DNA of 64,000 nt from the NCBI GenBank assembly GCA_051453625.1, contig JBOZIK010000001.1:18135247-18199246 (forward strand). Direction: 5' to 3'. Below, in pieces: positions 11,620 to 23,199 of this stretch. The DNA comes from Welwitschia mirabilis (taxonomy: Eukaryota > Gnetophyta > Gnetopsida > Welwitschiales). Position 1 is the first letter of the stretch. Each line of letters begins with the position of its first letter. The position numbers and the translations under genes were made by a program. The notes under the pieces are model-generated. The model was given only the letters and a program-made list of their open reading frames with translations. It had not been told where the DNA came from and ran no database searches.

Positions 11620-12180
11620 CCTTCAGTTCATTTTCATAATTGACAATTAAGTTATAGACACAGGGTGTTACACTAGAATTCCCCAAAAAATGTTCCATTT
11701 CAGCAAGATTTAGACTAACATCATAGTTTGCATGAAATAACTGATTAATCAATTTAGTATCTATTTTATAAATATTATCTACTTATTTTGCAGAAAATAA
11801 AAAAATATTTGTTTTCTCGTTTACAACTTTGTATTTTGATTTTTCAAAAATTACTTTGTGACCTTTGTTACATAATTGACTAACACTTAATAAATTATGT
11901 TTCAATCCATTTACATAAAGCATATCATCAATTTTAGGCAACTTACCTTCCTTAATTCATCCTATACCTTCTATTTTTGTTTTTTTGTTGTTTCTAAAAA
12001 TGATTTCTCCTCCATTTATACTCCTCAAGTATTAAAAGCTTGATTTTTCTCATGACATGTGCCTTGATCAACCACTGTCTAGATACCAAGAGTTTATACT
12101 TGTTCCTCTGAGAGATATTTATGTTAGAAAACTTTAAATATTGTTAGCGCTAATCCACTTAGTCTTATTAGACATAGGTG
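11620..12180 (-). pseudogene. Copia protease and start of GAG-pre-integrase, copia B unit 1
   Basis: On the minus strand near 12105-12070 the frame reads YLDSG, a stop, then SRHMS: the retropepsin active site (DSG) followed by the copia SRHMTG motif, with Cys changed to a stop. Downstream NNKKTKIEGIG, MLYVNGLKHNLLS and CNKGHKVIFE match the protease to pre-integrase segment. The reading then ends in NLIVNYENEL rather than continuing into integrase. The second unit (18700-19170) shows the same end point, so the loss of pol was inherited rather than local. Confidence 0.6.
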
Positions 12181-12465
12181 GTTCAATTCTCTTAGGAATA
12201 AATTTAAAAGGTAAGGTATTCGCAATTTCTGAGAAAAGTGTTAATTGTCTAATTTTGCAAAAAAAACTTTAAATGACCAAATTTACCATCAAAATTACAT
12301 GAAAGTTTAGAATCATACTTACTCTTCTAATTTACTAATTCTTAAGATTTTTGCAAACTAAAGCCAATACCTCATCTGTCTCTAGTAGGTTTTCACACTC
12401 TAAGCAACTATTCTAATTTAGAAGAGCTATCAAATAATTTATTTACAAAAAAAAAGATCTTTTAC

Positions 12466-12717
12466 TTAAGAAATTAGGCTGGTATTGTCAGATGTTAGCA
12501 TATTATATTTCTCTTGCAATTCCTCGTTTTCTTTGGTGATAGTCTTCATTGTTCTATTCAAATCATTTATCTTCTTAGCTAGCTTTTCACATTCTTCATA
12601 CAACTCCTTACATGTGTCTTCTAACTCATCCTTTTCTTTATTTATCATATCCAAATCATTAATCTCTATTGTACTAGGATTATCTTTGAGTGATGTCACA
12701 AAATCCATAAAGGACAA
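12466..12717 (-). pseudogene. Coiled-coil C-terminal part of copia B gag
   Basis: This 83-codon open frame is rich in Lys, Glu, Asn and Leu with heptad-like spacing (DELEDTCKELYEECEKLAKK), as in the C-terminal part of gag in several plant copia lineages. It is a continuation of the gag frame at 13747-13055 rather than a separate gene. The corresponding segment of unit 2 (about 19560-19790) is more decayed. Confidence 0.6.
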
Positions 12718-12719
12718 CC

Positions 12720-13747
12720 TTCTATCTCTGTCTAATTCTTAATTTGAGTAGCTTTCATCATCATCATTATCTCCATTATTCCATGTAGTAATGAATGAGG
12801 GATTGTTTGATTTTCTGTTATCTCTTCTTGTGTTAGGGCACTCATTTCCATATGACCAAATCCTTTGCATGAGTAGCATTAGATCTCTTTACCTTTTCTT
12901 GCTCCTTTCTATGTTTCAAATGATTCCTTTTTGCATTTATACTTGATTCTCCTTCCTTTTTCTTCTTATGAAGAAATTTTCTGAATCTTTTAACTAGAAG
13001 AGCTACTTCATCATTATCCAAGTCCTTATCTGATCTATCAGATCTATAGTCTTCCTACACACATTTTAAAGCAATACCTTTCTTCTTATCCTTAACAAAT
13101 CTAAGATCATAATTTTGCAAATTACCTTGAAGTTCTTCTAGTTCCATTGTATTAATGTCCTTTCTCTCTTTGATGGCTGTGACCTTTAGTTCAAATTTCT
13201 TTGGTAGAAATCTCAAGACTTTCCTTGTTACTTTTCTTTCCCCCATGTGTTCTTCAAGGCTTGTCATTGAGTTTATAATATCAGTAAGTCTAGCAAAAAA
13301 TTCTTGCAATATTTCTTCTTCATCCATATGGATATATTCAAATTTCGAAATAAGCATTTAAAGTTTTACTTATTTTACAGTTGAGGTTCCTTCATGTGCT
13401 ACTTTGAGAATGTCCCAAACTTCCTTAGAATGATTACAGTTTACTATGTGTTTGAATTCATCTATACACACTGCACAAAATATGGCATTAAGAGTATCAG
13501 CATCTATGGTGGATTTTGACTTGTCAGTGATGATCCATTAATCTCATGTTTTGGGAACTAGGATAGTGTTGCTAGTTACATCAGTTTGAGTTAACATAAG
13601 CATAATGTAATCTTTGTAGATGACTTTTTCTATGTCAGCATCTAAGAATCTAAGAAATATTCTCATCCTAACTTTCTGGTAAGCATAGTTTAACCCATCA
13701 AACATAGGTATATGAATGGTGAAAAAACCATTAAATGGATTACTAAT
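12720..13747 (-). pseudogene. Copia gag, family B unit 1
   Basis: Gag packages the element RNA in virus-like particles in the cytoplasm. The start codon is decayed to ATT at 13747 (unit 2 has ATG at 20816). Blocks in order: FDGLNYAYQKVRMRIFLR, DTLNAIFCAVCIDEFKHIVN, KEVWDILKVAHEGTSTVK, then an open stretch 13357-13055 with MDEEEILQEFFARLTDIINS and KVLRFLPKKFELKVTAIKER, the usual DUF4219/UBN2 gag pattern. A zinc knuckle follows near 12850 but is frameshifted. Confidence 0.75.
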
Positions 13748-13789
13748 TTTAGGGTTCTAAGGTTAAGGTTGGTTAAAATCTAAAGAAGG

Positions 13790-13812
13790 CTTAACTTAGC
13801 TCTAATATCAAA
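13790..13812 (-). promoter_or_regulatory. Primer-binding site, copia B unit 1
   Basis: Minus strand TTTGATATTAGAGCTAAG follows the end of LTR B2. It is a decayed form of TGGTATCAGAGC, complementary to initiator-Met tRNA. Confidence 0.65.
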
Positions 13813-15769
13813 TGATAAGATCTAGAATCCTAGAAGGAGGGAGGTGTATAGGTTATTTTAGAAAAAAATTCAATACAATAATCTAAATAAATCCAAACTA
13901 AAATAAAAACTTTCATACAAAAATGTACTAATCTAAAATGTATAAAATATAAAAAAATAATGTAAGTAAATAAATAAAAACTGAAAGCACAAAAATACTA
14001 ATTTGATGCAAGCCAGATTTATAGTGATTCAGGAAACCCCCTACTCCACTCTTGACGATCAGCTTATCCCTAAGCTAGATCTCAGATCTTTGTTACTCCA
14101 CTAGATATTCTAGGTTTACTTGCAACCTTTACAAATGGAATTTTCTAGGCTTAGTTTCAACCTTTAGAATGGACTTTTCAAGGTTTAATCTCAACCTATA
14201 AAATGGACTTTTTAAGGGTTAGTCTCAACCTTTAGAACAGACTTTTCAAGGCTTAGCCTTAACCTTTCACAAAGTAAGGTAGTACTAGTGATGTCTTTAG
14301 AGCATGGATATTACTTGTTCATGATTTAGNNNNNNNNNNTGATTCGATCTTGAAGATAAAGAGGATGCCAATAGTTGAAATTCTTTTGTCAGAAATATAG
14401 ATGCCAAGATGCAATAGTAAAAGTCACCATAAATACAATGCTTGATCCTTCAGATCCAATAGATTTGTCTAAATGAAAATAGTTCAAAAAAAATTCTTTA
14501 GTCATCTATGTTTTAGCTATTTATATTGAAAGGCTTCTAGGGTTTATTACATTTGAAATGCACTTTTAATGGCTATAAAATGGCTACGTAATGGCTACAC
14601 AATGAATACATAATGTTTAGAAAAATTTTACTTCCGTTCCGTCTAGCCGACTCCACAAAAATCTGGTTGACCCTATGTGGTGCCGTGAATTACATAGATT
14701 GCTTGAGTAAAAAATTTAATTGCCCCAATTTCTTATGGCTCCTTGTTCAGTTGACTCCATCTGGGTCTAGTCGACCGCAGTTCAGTCACTTGCTACTTTA
14801 TCCAATNNNNNNNNNNNNNNNNNNNNNNNNNNNNNNNNNNNNNNNNNNNNNNNNNNNNNNNNNNNNNNNNNNNNNNNNNNNNNNNNNNNNNNNNNNNNNN
14901 NNNNNNAAAAAAAACTAACCTTTTATCATATATGTCTTAGCTATTTATATTAGAAGGCTTTTAGGATTTATTACATTTGAAATATACCTCAAATGGTTAT
15001 AAACAGCTAGAAAATAACTATCTAACAACTACATAATAGATATATAATGTTTAGAAAAATTCACTTTCTATTTTTTTTAGTCGACCCCACAAAAATTCAA
15101 TTGACCCCATATGGTATCATGATTTATACAAGTCACCCAAGTAAGAAATTTGGTCATCCCAATTTCTTATGGCTTCCTATCCAGTCAATTTCATTTGGGT
15201 CTAATCAACCTTAGTTCAGTTACCTGCTATTTATTTGGTCATCTGCTCCTCTGATAAAATTTCCTTCTAGTTTCCTGCATTGAATTAGTCGACCCCTTTA
15301 GGTGTCTAGTCAATACCATGAGAATCGGCTTAGGTGTACGAGTTACATAGTGCTCAAGTCTAGTCGACTCCATTTTAGGTCTGATTAACCCCTTGTTATT
15401 AACCAAGGATATTATTTATTAGGTCTTCAACTCTCATCAACCTCATAAAGGTCTAATTGATCTCTTTCCATTTAGTTTAGGAACAATGATTCTTGAGGTT
15501 ATAAGTTTAATTAACCCCATCAAAAATCTAGTTGATCCATTTAGATGTAGTTCATTTTCTATCTGCTTCAGGTGCAGTTGACCTTTTGAAAATCTGGTTA
15601 ACTCCATCTTGAGGATAAATAATCTAATAGGTTTCTAGAGCTCAGAAGTTTACAATTTTAGTTTTATCTTTCAAACTGTAAGTAATTGAACATCTTCTAC
15701 ACAAGATACACAAAATTTGCTATATAGAAAATATTAGTTTGACATCAATTAATAAAACATAATATAACA
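13813..15769 (-). repeat. LTR B2 (shared middle LTR)
   Basis: It starts TGATAAGATCTAG and ends CATAATATAACA. It serves as 5' LTR for unit 1 and 3' LTR for unit 2. It holds a 10-N gap (14330-14339), where about 60 bp present in B1 are missing, and a 100-N gap (14807-14906) after which the TATA segment and motif block are repeated. Confidence 0.75.
14807..14906. other. Assembly gap (100 N) flanked by duplicated sequence
   Basis: LTR B sequence before the gap (about 14480-14806) is repeated after it (14907-15240). Confidence 0.9.
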
Positions 15770-15785
15770 ATCTTTCCCTTTGACA
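15770..15785 (-). promoter_or_regulatory. Polypurine tract of copia B unit 2
   Basis: Minus strand GTCAAAGGGAAAGAT abuts the TGTTA start of LTR B2 and is the expected plus-strand primer site. Confidence 0.65.
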
Positions 15786-16369
15786 TTAATGGTAAATAAT
15801 ACTTAGTTGTAAAAAATTATAACTCTTAGAAATGATCTACCTTACAAAATGCCTATTTGCAAAGTAATATTCTATTTGAAATAATTGAAAGCATTTTGAA
15901 CAAACCAATTTTGTGCTCTAAATGAAATAATTTAATATGTATATTTGAGAATTTAAAAAGCATAACTTTATGATAAACATAATGTAATAATGTAACTTAT
16001 TTAACATTGAATCAAATTTCACAATTTTTAGTTTATTTTCAATGTTAAAAGACTTTAAAACTTTTCAAGTTAAGTAGATATGATACCAAAAGAAAATATA
16101 TTTAACATGTATGATGTTGAAAGGTATAAATAGATTTAAGATATCAAATGAAATAAGATTTTATGCTAAAATAGATAAGTGCATTTTATTAGATATAAGC
16201 AAACATTACAAGATCAACATACAAGCATTACAAAATAGAAGTACTCATTAAGAGCATACAACTAAAATCATATAAATGACATTTAACTACACAACTAATT
16301 CTCCCCCTTTTGACATCAATGACAAAGGAGAGAATACAAAACACAATTTAAAAAATTTTAATTAAACTC

Positions 16370-17401
16370 CTCCTCCTCTTCTTCTTCTTCTTTTTTAGAG
16401 TCTTCCTCTGATTCTTCTTTATTACCTCCTGTGCAAGATGAACTAGTGGCCTCTACTGAGGTATTAGTAATATCATATCCAGTTGCAATGAGTGCTTCCT
16501 TCATATGATTGGTACAAGAGTTAATCTATCTCAGATATGAGAGGGTCTCATTAGGAGAGGATTCCTTTAGAGAAGGATAATTTGAAGATTTTTTAGAAGG
16601 GGAAAAACATGCATGCAGGATAAGGTCACATGCCTAATAAGTGCCATAGGCTGGAATCTCTCCAGTTTGGGATGAAAGATAACAAGGAAATGATAGCAAA
16701 TACTTGTGATAAGCATAAAGTAGGGTAAATTCTAGTTCTATGATACTCTAACTATAAGACCATGTTATTCAATATTATGGCAAGAGAATCAATAGAATGC
16801 TTAGTCCCTACTAAATACATTAGACATGCTCGATAGCAGAAGGCCTCATCATGATGGCCAGCCAAGGGTAAGAAGTTATAGGTAAAAATTAAGTGAAAAA
16901 GCATTATTTTAGAATTAACAAAGAAGTAGACAAAGTATGCTTCAAACTGTGCATCTTGCCACAAGTCTCCCTAGTAACTGCAGGCTTATCTTCTATGATA
17001 TTCTAAAGAGGCCAAAACTCTTTATAATTACCACATGGAAGGTTAGTCACCTATGAAATAAGATTAGCTATCATTCTTATCCACTTTCCCAAAACAATGG
17101 CTTTAAAGATTCTAGTTTTATGGTTAAAATATGCATTATAGTAAAATATTCTTGTAAGGAAAGGATAATTAGAACTAGAGACATCGAAAAAGTGATCAAG
17201 ATCCTAATCTTTTAGGAATTGGATAACTTGTTTGAGCTCTCTGAGCTCTAAAGTAGCTATAGATCACTCCTAGTACACTACTTTATTCTCAAAATTTTTA
17301 GAAAACTTATTAGTATACTCCTCTAACATTCCTTGGTAGAAGATAGCTGGATCCCTGAAAGGAGCCTCCTTTACTCTTCTCCTAAATGAAATTTTAGCCA
17401 T
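16370..17401 (-). pseudogene. Extra ORF of copia B, unit 2, copy a
   Basis: The ATG at 17401 (MAKISFRRRVKEAP) is preserved. Stops and one frameshift follow; 16964-16752 is open and contains LMYLVGTKHSIDSLAIILNN, matching unit 1. It ends in a Glu run (EEESEEDSKKEEEEEEEEFN) and a stop near 16365. Length is about 345 codons. Integrase and RT are absent from the rest of the unit. Confidence 0.55.
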
Positions 17402-17539
17402 TTTAGGACTTTGCAAGCAAAAGGACTAAGAGAAAAACACTAAAACTGGAAGCAAAGCTCTGGATCTTGAAGAAAAAGGCACTAGATTTAAGAGCTAAAG
17501 AGGGCTAGAACACAATGAAATTAATTTAAAGTCCTCTTT

Positions 17540-17549
17540 CTTTTATAGG
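17540..17549 (-). promoter_or_regulatory. Internal TATA box upstream of extra ORF, unit 2 copy a
   Basis: Minus strand CTATAAAAGA stands about 147 bp upstream of the ATG at 17401. Confidence 0.5.
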
Positions 17550-17691
17550 TTATGCGAAATAAGGAAAAATGAAGAAAGAAATTAAGTCCACTGATGGTAC
17601 TTCCGTACTGTAATCCATCAGGACTGATTAACCACTCAAGGTTATAAAGACCTGTCAAAATGCAAGTATATAGTACTAGAAGGAGTCCATG

Positions 17692-17791
17692 NNNNNNNNN
17701 NNNNNNNNNNNNNNNNNNNNNNNNNNNNNNNNNNNNNNNNNNNNNNNNNNNNNNNNNNNNNNNNNNNNNNNNNNNNNNNNNNNNNNNNNNN
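17692..17791. other. Assembly gap (100 N) flanked by duplicated sequence
   Basis: About 900 bp of the extra ORF and its upstream region occur on both sides. Confidence 0.9.
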
Positions 17792-18308
17792 AAATTAAGT
17801 GAAAAAAGTGGTATTTTTGAGTTAACAAATAAGTAGACAAAGTGTGCTTCCAAATATTCATCTTACCATAAATCTTCCTAGTAACTGCAGGCTTATCTTT
17901 CATGGTTTCTCGAAGAGGCTAAAATTCTTCATAATTACCACTTGGAAGGTTAGTCAGCTCTTAAATAAGATTGGCTATTACTCTTATCTACTTCCCCAAA
18001 ATGAGGGTTTCAAGGGTTCTGGTATCATGATCAAAAGAAGCATTACAGTAAAACATTCTAGTTAAAAAATAATAAGTAGGACCAGAGACATTCAAAAAGT
18101 GATTAACATCCTAATCTCTTAGGAGTTGAATAACTTCCTTGAGTTTTGTGAGCTCTAAAGTAGCCACAAATCAACCCTGAAATACTACTTTCTTTTCAAA
18201 CTTCTCTATGAACTTTTCAAAAAACTCCTCTAATATTTCTTAGTAGAAGATATCTAAATCCCTTAAAGGATCCTCCTGTACTCTTCTCTTGGATAAACTC
18301 TCATCCAT
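17792..18308 (-). pseudogene. Extra ORF of copia B, unit 2, copy b (5' part only)
   Basis: The ATG at 18308 starts MDESLSKRRVQEDP, followed by MFYCNASFDHDTRTLETLIL and KPAVTRKIYGKMNIWKHTLS, parallel to copy a at 17401-16890. It runs into the N gap at 17692-17791, beyond which copy a's upstream region begins. This is either a real tandem duplication of about 900 bp or two overlapping contigs joined without merging. Confidence 0.55.
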
Positions 18309-18445
18309 TTTAGGACTTTGCAAGTAAAGAAAAAAAGAGAAAAATACTAGATCTGAAATCAAATCTTTGGATCTTAAAGAAAAAGCACTAGATCTAAGAG
18401 TTGGAGAGGGCTAGAACATAATGAAATCGATTTAGGATCCTCTTT

Positions 18446-18454
18446 CTTTTATAG
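18446..18454 (-). promoter_or_regulatory. Internal TATA box upstream of extra ORF, unit 2 copy b
   Basis: Minus strand CTATAAAAG stands about 146 bp upstream of the ATG at 18308, the third occurrence at this spacing. Confidence 0.5.
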
Positions 18455-18699
18455 ACTATGTAAAATAAGGCAAAATGAAGAAATAAATTAGGTTCACCAA
18501 TAGTACTTCTGCACTATGATCCATTAAGTCTAATCAGCTGCTCAAAGTTCCAGTCGACTCATCGAGACATGGATCTATAGTACTAAAAGGGATCTGCACA
18601 ACTGATCTTTCAGGGTAGTCGACCAATCATTTTCGGTTGACCAGATCTATGATTCATTTGACCACCCTACAATCATTCAAGGAATAGTGACTAAATCTT

Positions 18700-20816
18700 T
18701 AAATCATTTATATGATTGACAATTAAGTTACAGACACAGGGTGTTACATTAGATTTCTCTAGAAAATGTTTAGTTTCAGCAAGATTTAGACTAACATCAT
18801 AGTTTGCATGAAATAACTGATTGATTAATTTTGTATCTATTCTATAAATATTATCCACTCATTTTGTAGAAAATATAGAAACATTTGTTTTCTCATTTAT
18901 AACTTTGCATTTTGATTTTTCAAAAAGTACTTTGTAACCTTTGTCATATAATTGACTTACATAATAAATTATGTTTTAATCCATTTATATAAAACACATC
19001 AACAAGTTTAGACAACTTACCTTCCTTGATGCATCCTGTACCTTCTACTTTACCTTTTTGTTGTTTTCAAAAATGAATTCTCCTCCATTTGTACTCTTTA
19101 TGTATTGAAAGCTTTATTTTTCTCCTAACATATACCTTAAGCAACCACTGTCTAGATACTAACTGTTTGTACTTGTTCCTTTGATAACTATTTATGTTAG
19201 AAAACTTTGAAGATTATTAGCTCTAACCCACTTAGTCTTATTAGACTTATATGGTATACTTTTTTTAGGAATAAATTTAAAAGATAAAGTATTTGCCATT
19301 TTAGAAAAAAGTATTGATTGTCTAATCTTGTAGAATAACTTTATATAATCAAATTTATCAAAAAAATTACATGAAAGTCTAGAAGCATACTTTTTCAGTT
19401 TACCTATTCTTAAGATTTTTGTAAACTAAGTCCAATACCTGATTTGTCTCCAGTAGGATTTTGCACTCTAAGCATCTATTCCAATTTAGAAGAGCTACTA
19501 GAAAATTTATTTACAAAAAAAAGAAAGCTTTTTCACCTAAGAAATTAGGTTGATGTTATTAGATTTTAGCACATTATATTTTTCTTCCAATTCCTGCTTT
19601 TCTTTGGTGATAGTCTTCATTGTCTTGTTTAATTCATTTATCCTCTTAGCTAGCTTTTCATACTCCTCATACAACTCCTAGCATATATCTTTTAACTCAT
19701 CCTTTTCTTCATTGATCATATCATAATTATCGAGCATCAATTTCCCAAGAACATATTTAAGTAATGGCACAAAAGAAATAAAGGACAACCTTCTATCTCT
19801 ATTTGATTCTTGATCTGAGTAGGTTTTATTATCATCATCATTGTCATTGTCTCATGTAGCAATTAATGAGGGATTCTTTGATTTTTTATTATCTCTCCTT
19901 GTGTTAAGGCACTCATTTTTCATATAATCAAATCCTTTGCATGAGTAGGATTGGATATTTTTACCATTTTCTTATCCTTTATATGTTTCAAATAACTTCT
20001 TTTTGTATTTCTACTTAATTATCTTTCCTTTTTCTTCCTATGAAGAAATTTTCTAAATCTTTTGGCTAGAAGAGCCACTTCATCATCATCCAAGTCCTTA
20101 TATGATCTATCAGATCTATCTTCTTGCACACATTTTAAAGCTATACCTTTCTTATTAATCTTTAATAAATTTAAGCTCATATATTTCCAAATTACCTTAA
20201 AGTTCTTTTAGTGCCATTGCATTAATGTTCTTGCTCTCTTTGATGGCTGTAACGTTCAGGTTGAATCTTTTGGATAGGGATTTCAAGACTTTCCTGATCA
20301 CTTTTCTTTCCTCCATGCATTCTTCAAGACTTATCATTAAGTTTATAATATCAATAAGTCTAGTAAAAAATTTCTACAATGTCTCTTCTTCATTCATATG
20401 GATATGTTTAAATTTTGAAATAAGCATCTAAAGTTTTGCTTATTTTACAATTGAGGTTCCTTTGTGTGCTACTTTGAAAATATCCCAAGCTTCTTTATCA
20501 TGGTTACAGTTTACTATGCATTTAAATTCATCTATACATACTGCACAAAATATGGCATTTAGAGCATAGGCATCTATGGTGATTTTTGACTTGTTAGCGA
20601 TGGTCCATTTGTCTTGGGCTTTGAAAACTAGGATAGTGTTGCCATTTAAATTAGTTTGATTAACATAAGCATAGTGTAACCTTTGTAGATAACTTTCTCT
20701 ATGTCAGCATCTACGAATCTAAAAAATATTTTCATCCTAACTTTTAAATAAGCATAGTTTGATCCATTAAACATAGGTAGATGATCAGTGCAAAAACCAT
20801 TAAATGGATTACTCAT
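18700..20816 (-). pseudogene. Copia gag and protease, family B unit 2
   Basis: The ATG at 20816 gives MSNPFNGF, then YAYLKVRMKIFFRFVDADIE, matching unit 1. Gag, coiled coil (about 19790-19560) and protease (about 19170-18700) follow in the same order with more stops and frameshifts. The preserved ATG shows where the unit 1 gag began. Confidence 0.65.
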
Positions 20817-20861
20817 TTTAGGTTTCTAAGATCAAGATTAATTAAAATCTGAAGAAGACTC

Positions 20862-20881
20862 AACTTAGCTCTGGTACCAAA
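20862..20881 (-). promoter_or_regulatory. Primer-binding site, copia B unit 2
   Basis: Minus strand TTTGGTACCAGAGCTAAG directly follows LTR B3. It differs by one base from TGGTATCAGAGC (initiator-Met tRNA), the usual copia primer. Confidence 0.8.
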
Positions 20882-23018
20882 TGATAGGATTAAGAACCCT
20901 AAAGGGGGATATGAATAGGTTCTTTAAAAATTCAATACAATATCTAAAACAAAACTTGCATTAAAAAAACTAATCTATAATGTGCATAATATGATAAAAT
21001 GATAAAAGTAAAGAAATAAAAACTGAAAGCACAAAAATACCAATTTGATACAAGCCAAATTTATAGTAATTCTGGAAATCTCCTACTCCACTCTCAATGA
21101 TCAGCTTATCCCTAATCTAGATCTTAGATCTTCATTATTTCATTAGGTATTCTAAGTTTATCTATAAGTTTTACAAATGAACTTTTCTAGGCTTAGTATC
21201 AACCTCTAGAATGGATGTTTCAAGGCTTAGTCTTAAGCTTTAGCATGGACTTTTCAAAGGCTTAGTCTCAACCTTTCATAAAACAAGGTAGTGATGTAAT
21301 AATGCTTTTAAGCACGGGTATCATGCATTCTTGAATTAGTAAATCTGATGGAGCTCTCCTCTTATAGAATTAAAATAATTGAAGCTCTTTTCCAACCTTG
21401 AATGTAGAGAGGATGCTAATAGTAGATCTCCTTCGGTTAAAAATATAGATGTCAACATACAAAAATGAAAGTCACCCAAATACAGTGTTTAATCTTTCAG
21501 ATCCAATAGATTTTTTAAAATAAAAGTAGTTCNNNNNNNNNNNNNNNNNNNNNNNNNNNNNNNNNNNNNNNNNNNNNNNNNNNNNNNNNNNNNNNNNNNN
21601 NNNNNNNNNNNNNNNNNNNNNNNNNNNNNNNNNNNNNNNNNNNNNNNNNNNNNNNNNNNNNNNNNNNNNNNNNNNNNNNNNNNNNNNNNNNNNNNNNNNN
21701 NNNNNNNNNNNNNNNNNNNNNNNNNNNNNNNNNNNNNNNNNNNNNNNNNNNNNNNNNNNNNNNNNNNNNNNNNNNNNNNNNNNNNNNNNNNNNNNNNNNN
21801 NNNNNNNNNNNNNNNNNNNNNNNNNNNNNNNNNNNNNNNNNNNNNNNNNNNNNNNNNNNNNNNNNNNNNNNNNNNNNNNNNNNNNNNNNNNNNNNNNNNN
21901 NNNNNNNNNNNNNNNNNNNNNNNNNNNNNNNNNNNNNNNNNNNNNNNNNNNNNNNNNNNNNNNNNNNNNNNNNNNNNNNNNNNNNNNNNNNNNNNNNNNN
22001 NNNNNNNNNNNNNNNNNNNNNNNNNNNNNNNNNNNNNNNNNNNNNNNNNNNNNNNNNNNNNNNNNNNNNNNNNNNNNNNNNNNNNNNNNNNNNNNNNNNN
22101 NNNNNNNNNNNNNNNNNNNNNNNNNNNNNNNNNNNNNNNNNNNNNNNNNNNNNNNNNNNNNNNNNNNNNNNNNNNNNNNNNNNNNNNNNNNNNNNNNNNN
22201 NNNNNNNNNNNNNNNNNNNNNNNNNNNNNNNNNNNNNNNNNNNNNNNNNNNNNNNNNNNNNNNNNNNNNNNNNNNNNNNNNNNNNNNNNNNNNNNNNNNN
22301 NNNNATGACTATAAATGGCTAAAAAATGTATACATAATGGATACATAACGTTTAAAAAAAATTACTTTGCATTCTGTTCGGTTAACCTTATATGGTATTA
22401 TGAGTTATACATGTTGTCTGAGTAAGAAATCCGGTTGCTCTAATTTTTACAGCTCCCTATCTAATCAACTCCATCTGGGTCTAGTAGATCCCAGTCTGGT
22501 TGCCTGCTATTCATCCATCTGTCCACTTATTTGATAAAATTTCTTTCTAGTTTTTCACAGTGGATTCCATGACAATCAACTCAGGCATACCAGTTGCACA
22601 GTGCTTAGGTCCGGTCAACTCCATCTTAGGTCCAGTAAACCCCTTATCATTCAGTCTAGGGATACTGTTAAGTTTTCAAATCTAATCGACCTCATAAAGG
22701 TTCGATCGATCCCTTTCCATTCAGTTTAGGGACACTGGTTCTTAAGGTTATAGGTCCAATCGATTCCATCAAAAATCTAGTTGACCATTCTAGATGCAGC
22801 TCATTTTTTATCTGCTTTAGGTTTGGTTAATCCTTTAAAAATCTAGTCGAACCCATCTTGAGGATAAATAAATTAATAAGTTTCTAAAGCTTAGAAATAA
22901 ATAATTTTAGTTTTATCTTTTAACCTATAAATAATTCAACATCTTCTGTACAAGATACACAAAATTTGCTATATATAAAACATTAGTTTGACATTAATTG
23001 GCAAAACATAATCTAACA
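20882..23018 (-). repeat. LTR B3 (5' LTR of unit 2)
   Basis: It starts TGATAGGATTAAG and ends CATAATCTAACA (minus strand TGTTAGATTATG...CTATCA). A long N run (21533-22304) covers the middle. GTCGAC-like motifs are dense at 22376-22860. Confidence 0.75.
21533..22304. other. Assembly gap inside LTR B3
   Basis: A run of N of estimated size. Frames read through it are meaningless. Confidence 0.95.
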
Positions 23019-23199
23019 AAAGGAATCACAAGAACTAGAGGATAGCCCCTTTCAACCTTTTGTGGAAGAGGAAGGCACCTAACAACCTCTAAATAATGAT
23101 AAACCTAATGAAGTAGAAACCAAATGAAGGGAAGTCCTAATAATAAAACTCTCTAAGAAGGGAAAACGACAGAGAACATTGCAAATACTTCCTAAGCCA

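Larger units (their letters stand above)
8043..23018 (-). mobile_element. Copia family B array: LTR-internal-LTR-internal-LTR
   Basis: Three LTRs in the same orientation (8043-9584, 13813-15769, 20882-23018) enclose two internal regions of about 4.2 and 5.1 kb. On the minus strand each internal region reads PBS, gag with coiled coil, protease, a repeat array with a TATA box, an extra ORF, PPT. Integrase, RT and RNase H are missing from both, so the pol loss predates the tandem arrangement. Such arrays usually arise by unequal recombination between LTRs. The terminal sequences TGTTAG..CTATCA (minus strand) and the initiator-Met PBS identify Ty1/copia. Confidence 0.8.

Noticed and set aside
12485-12742. 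85-codon plus-strand frame
   Set aside because: Antisense shadow of the copia B gag coiled coil on the minus strand.
13155-13361. 68-codon plus-strand frame, and its twin at 20225-20431
   Set aside because: Antisense of copia B gag; the minus-strand reading has the gag motifs.
8043-23018. Endogenous viral (pararetrovirus) insertion as source of the gag-protease ORFs
   Set aside because: Paired LTRs, tRNA-type PBS, PPT, target duplication and gag type all fit Ty1/copia retrotransposons; no movement protein or virion-specific region was seen.
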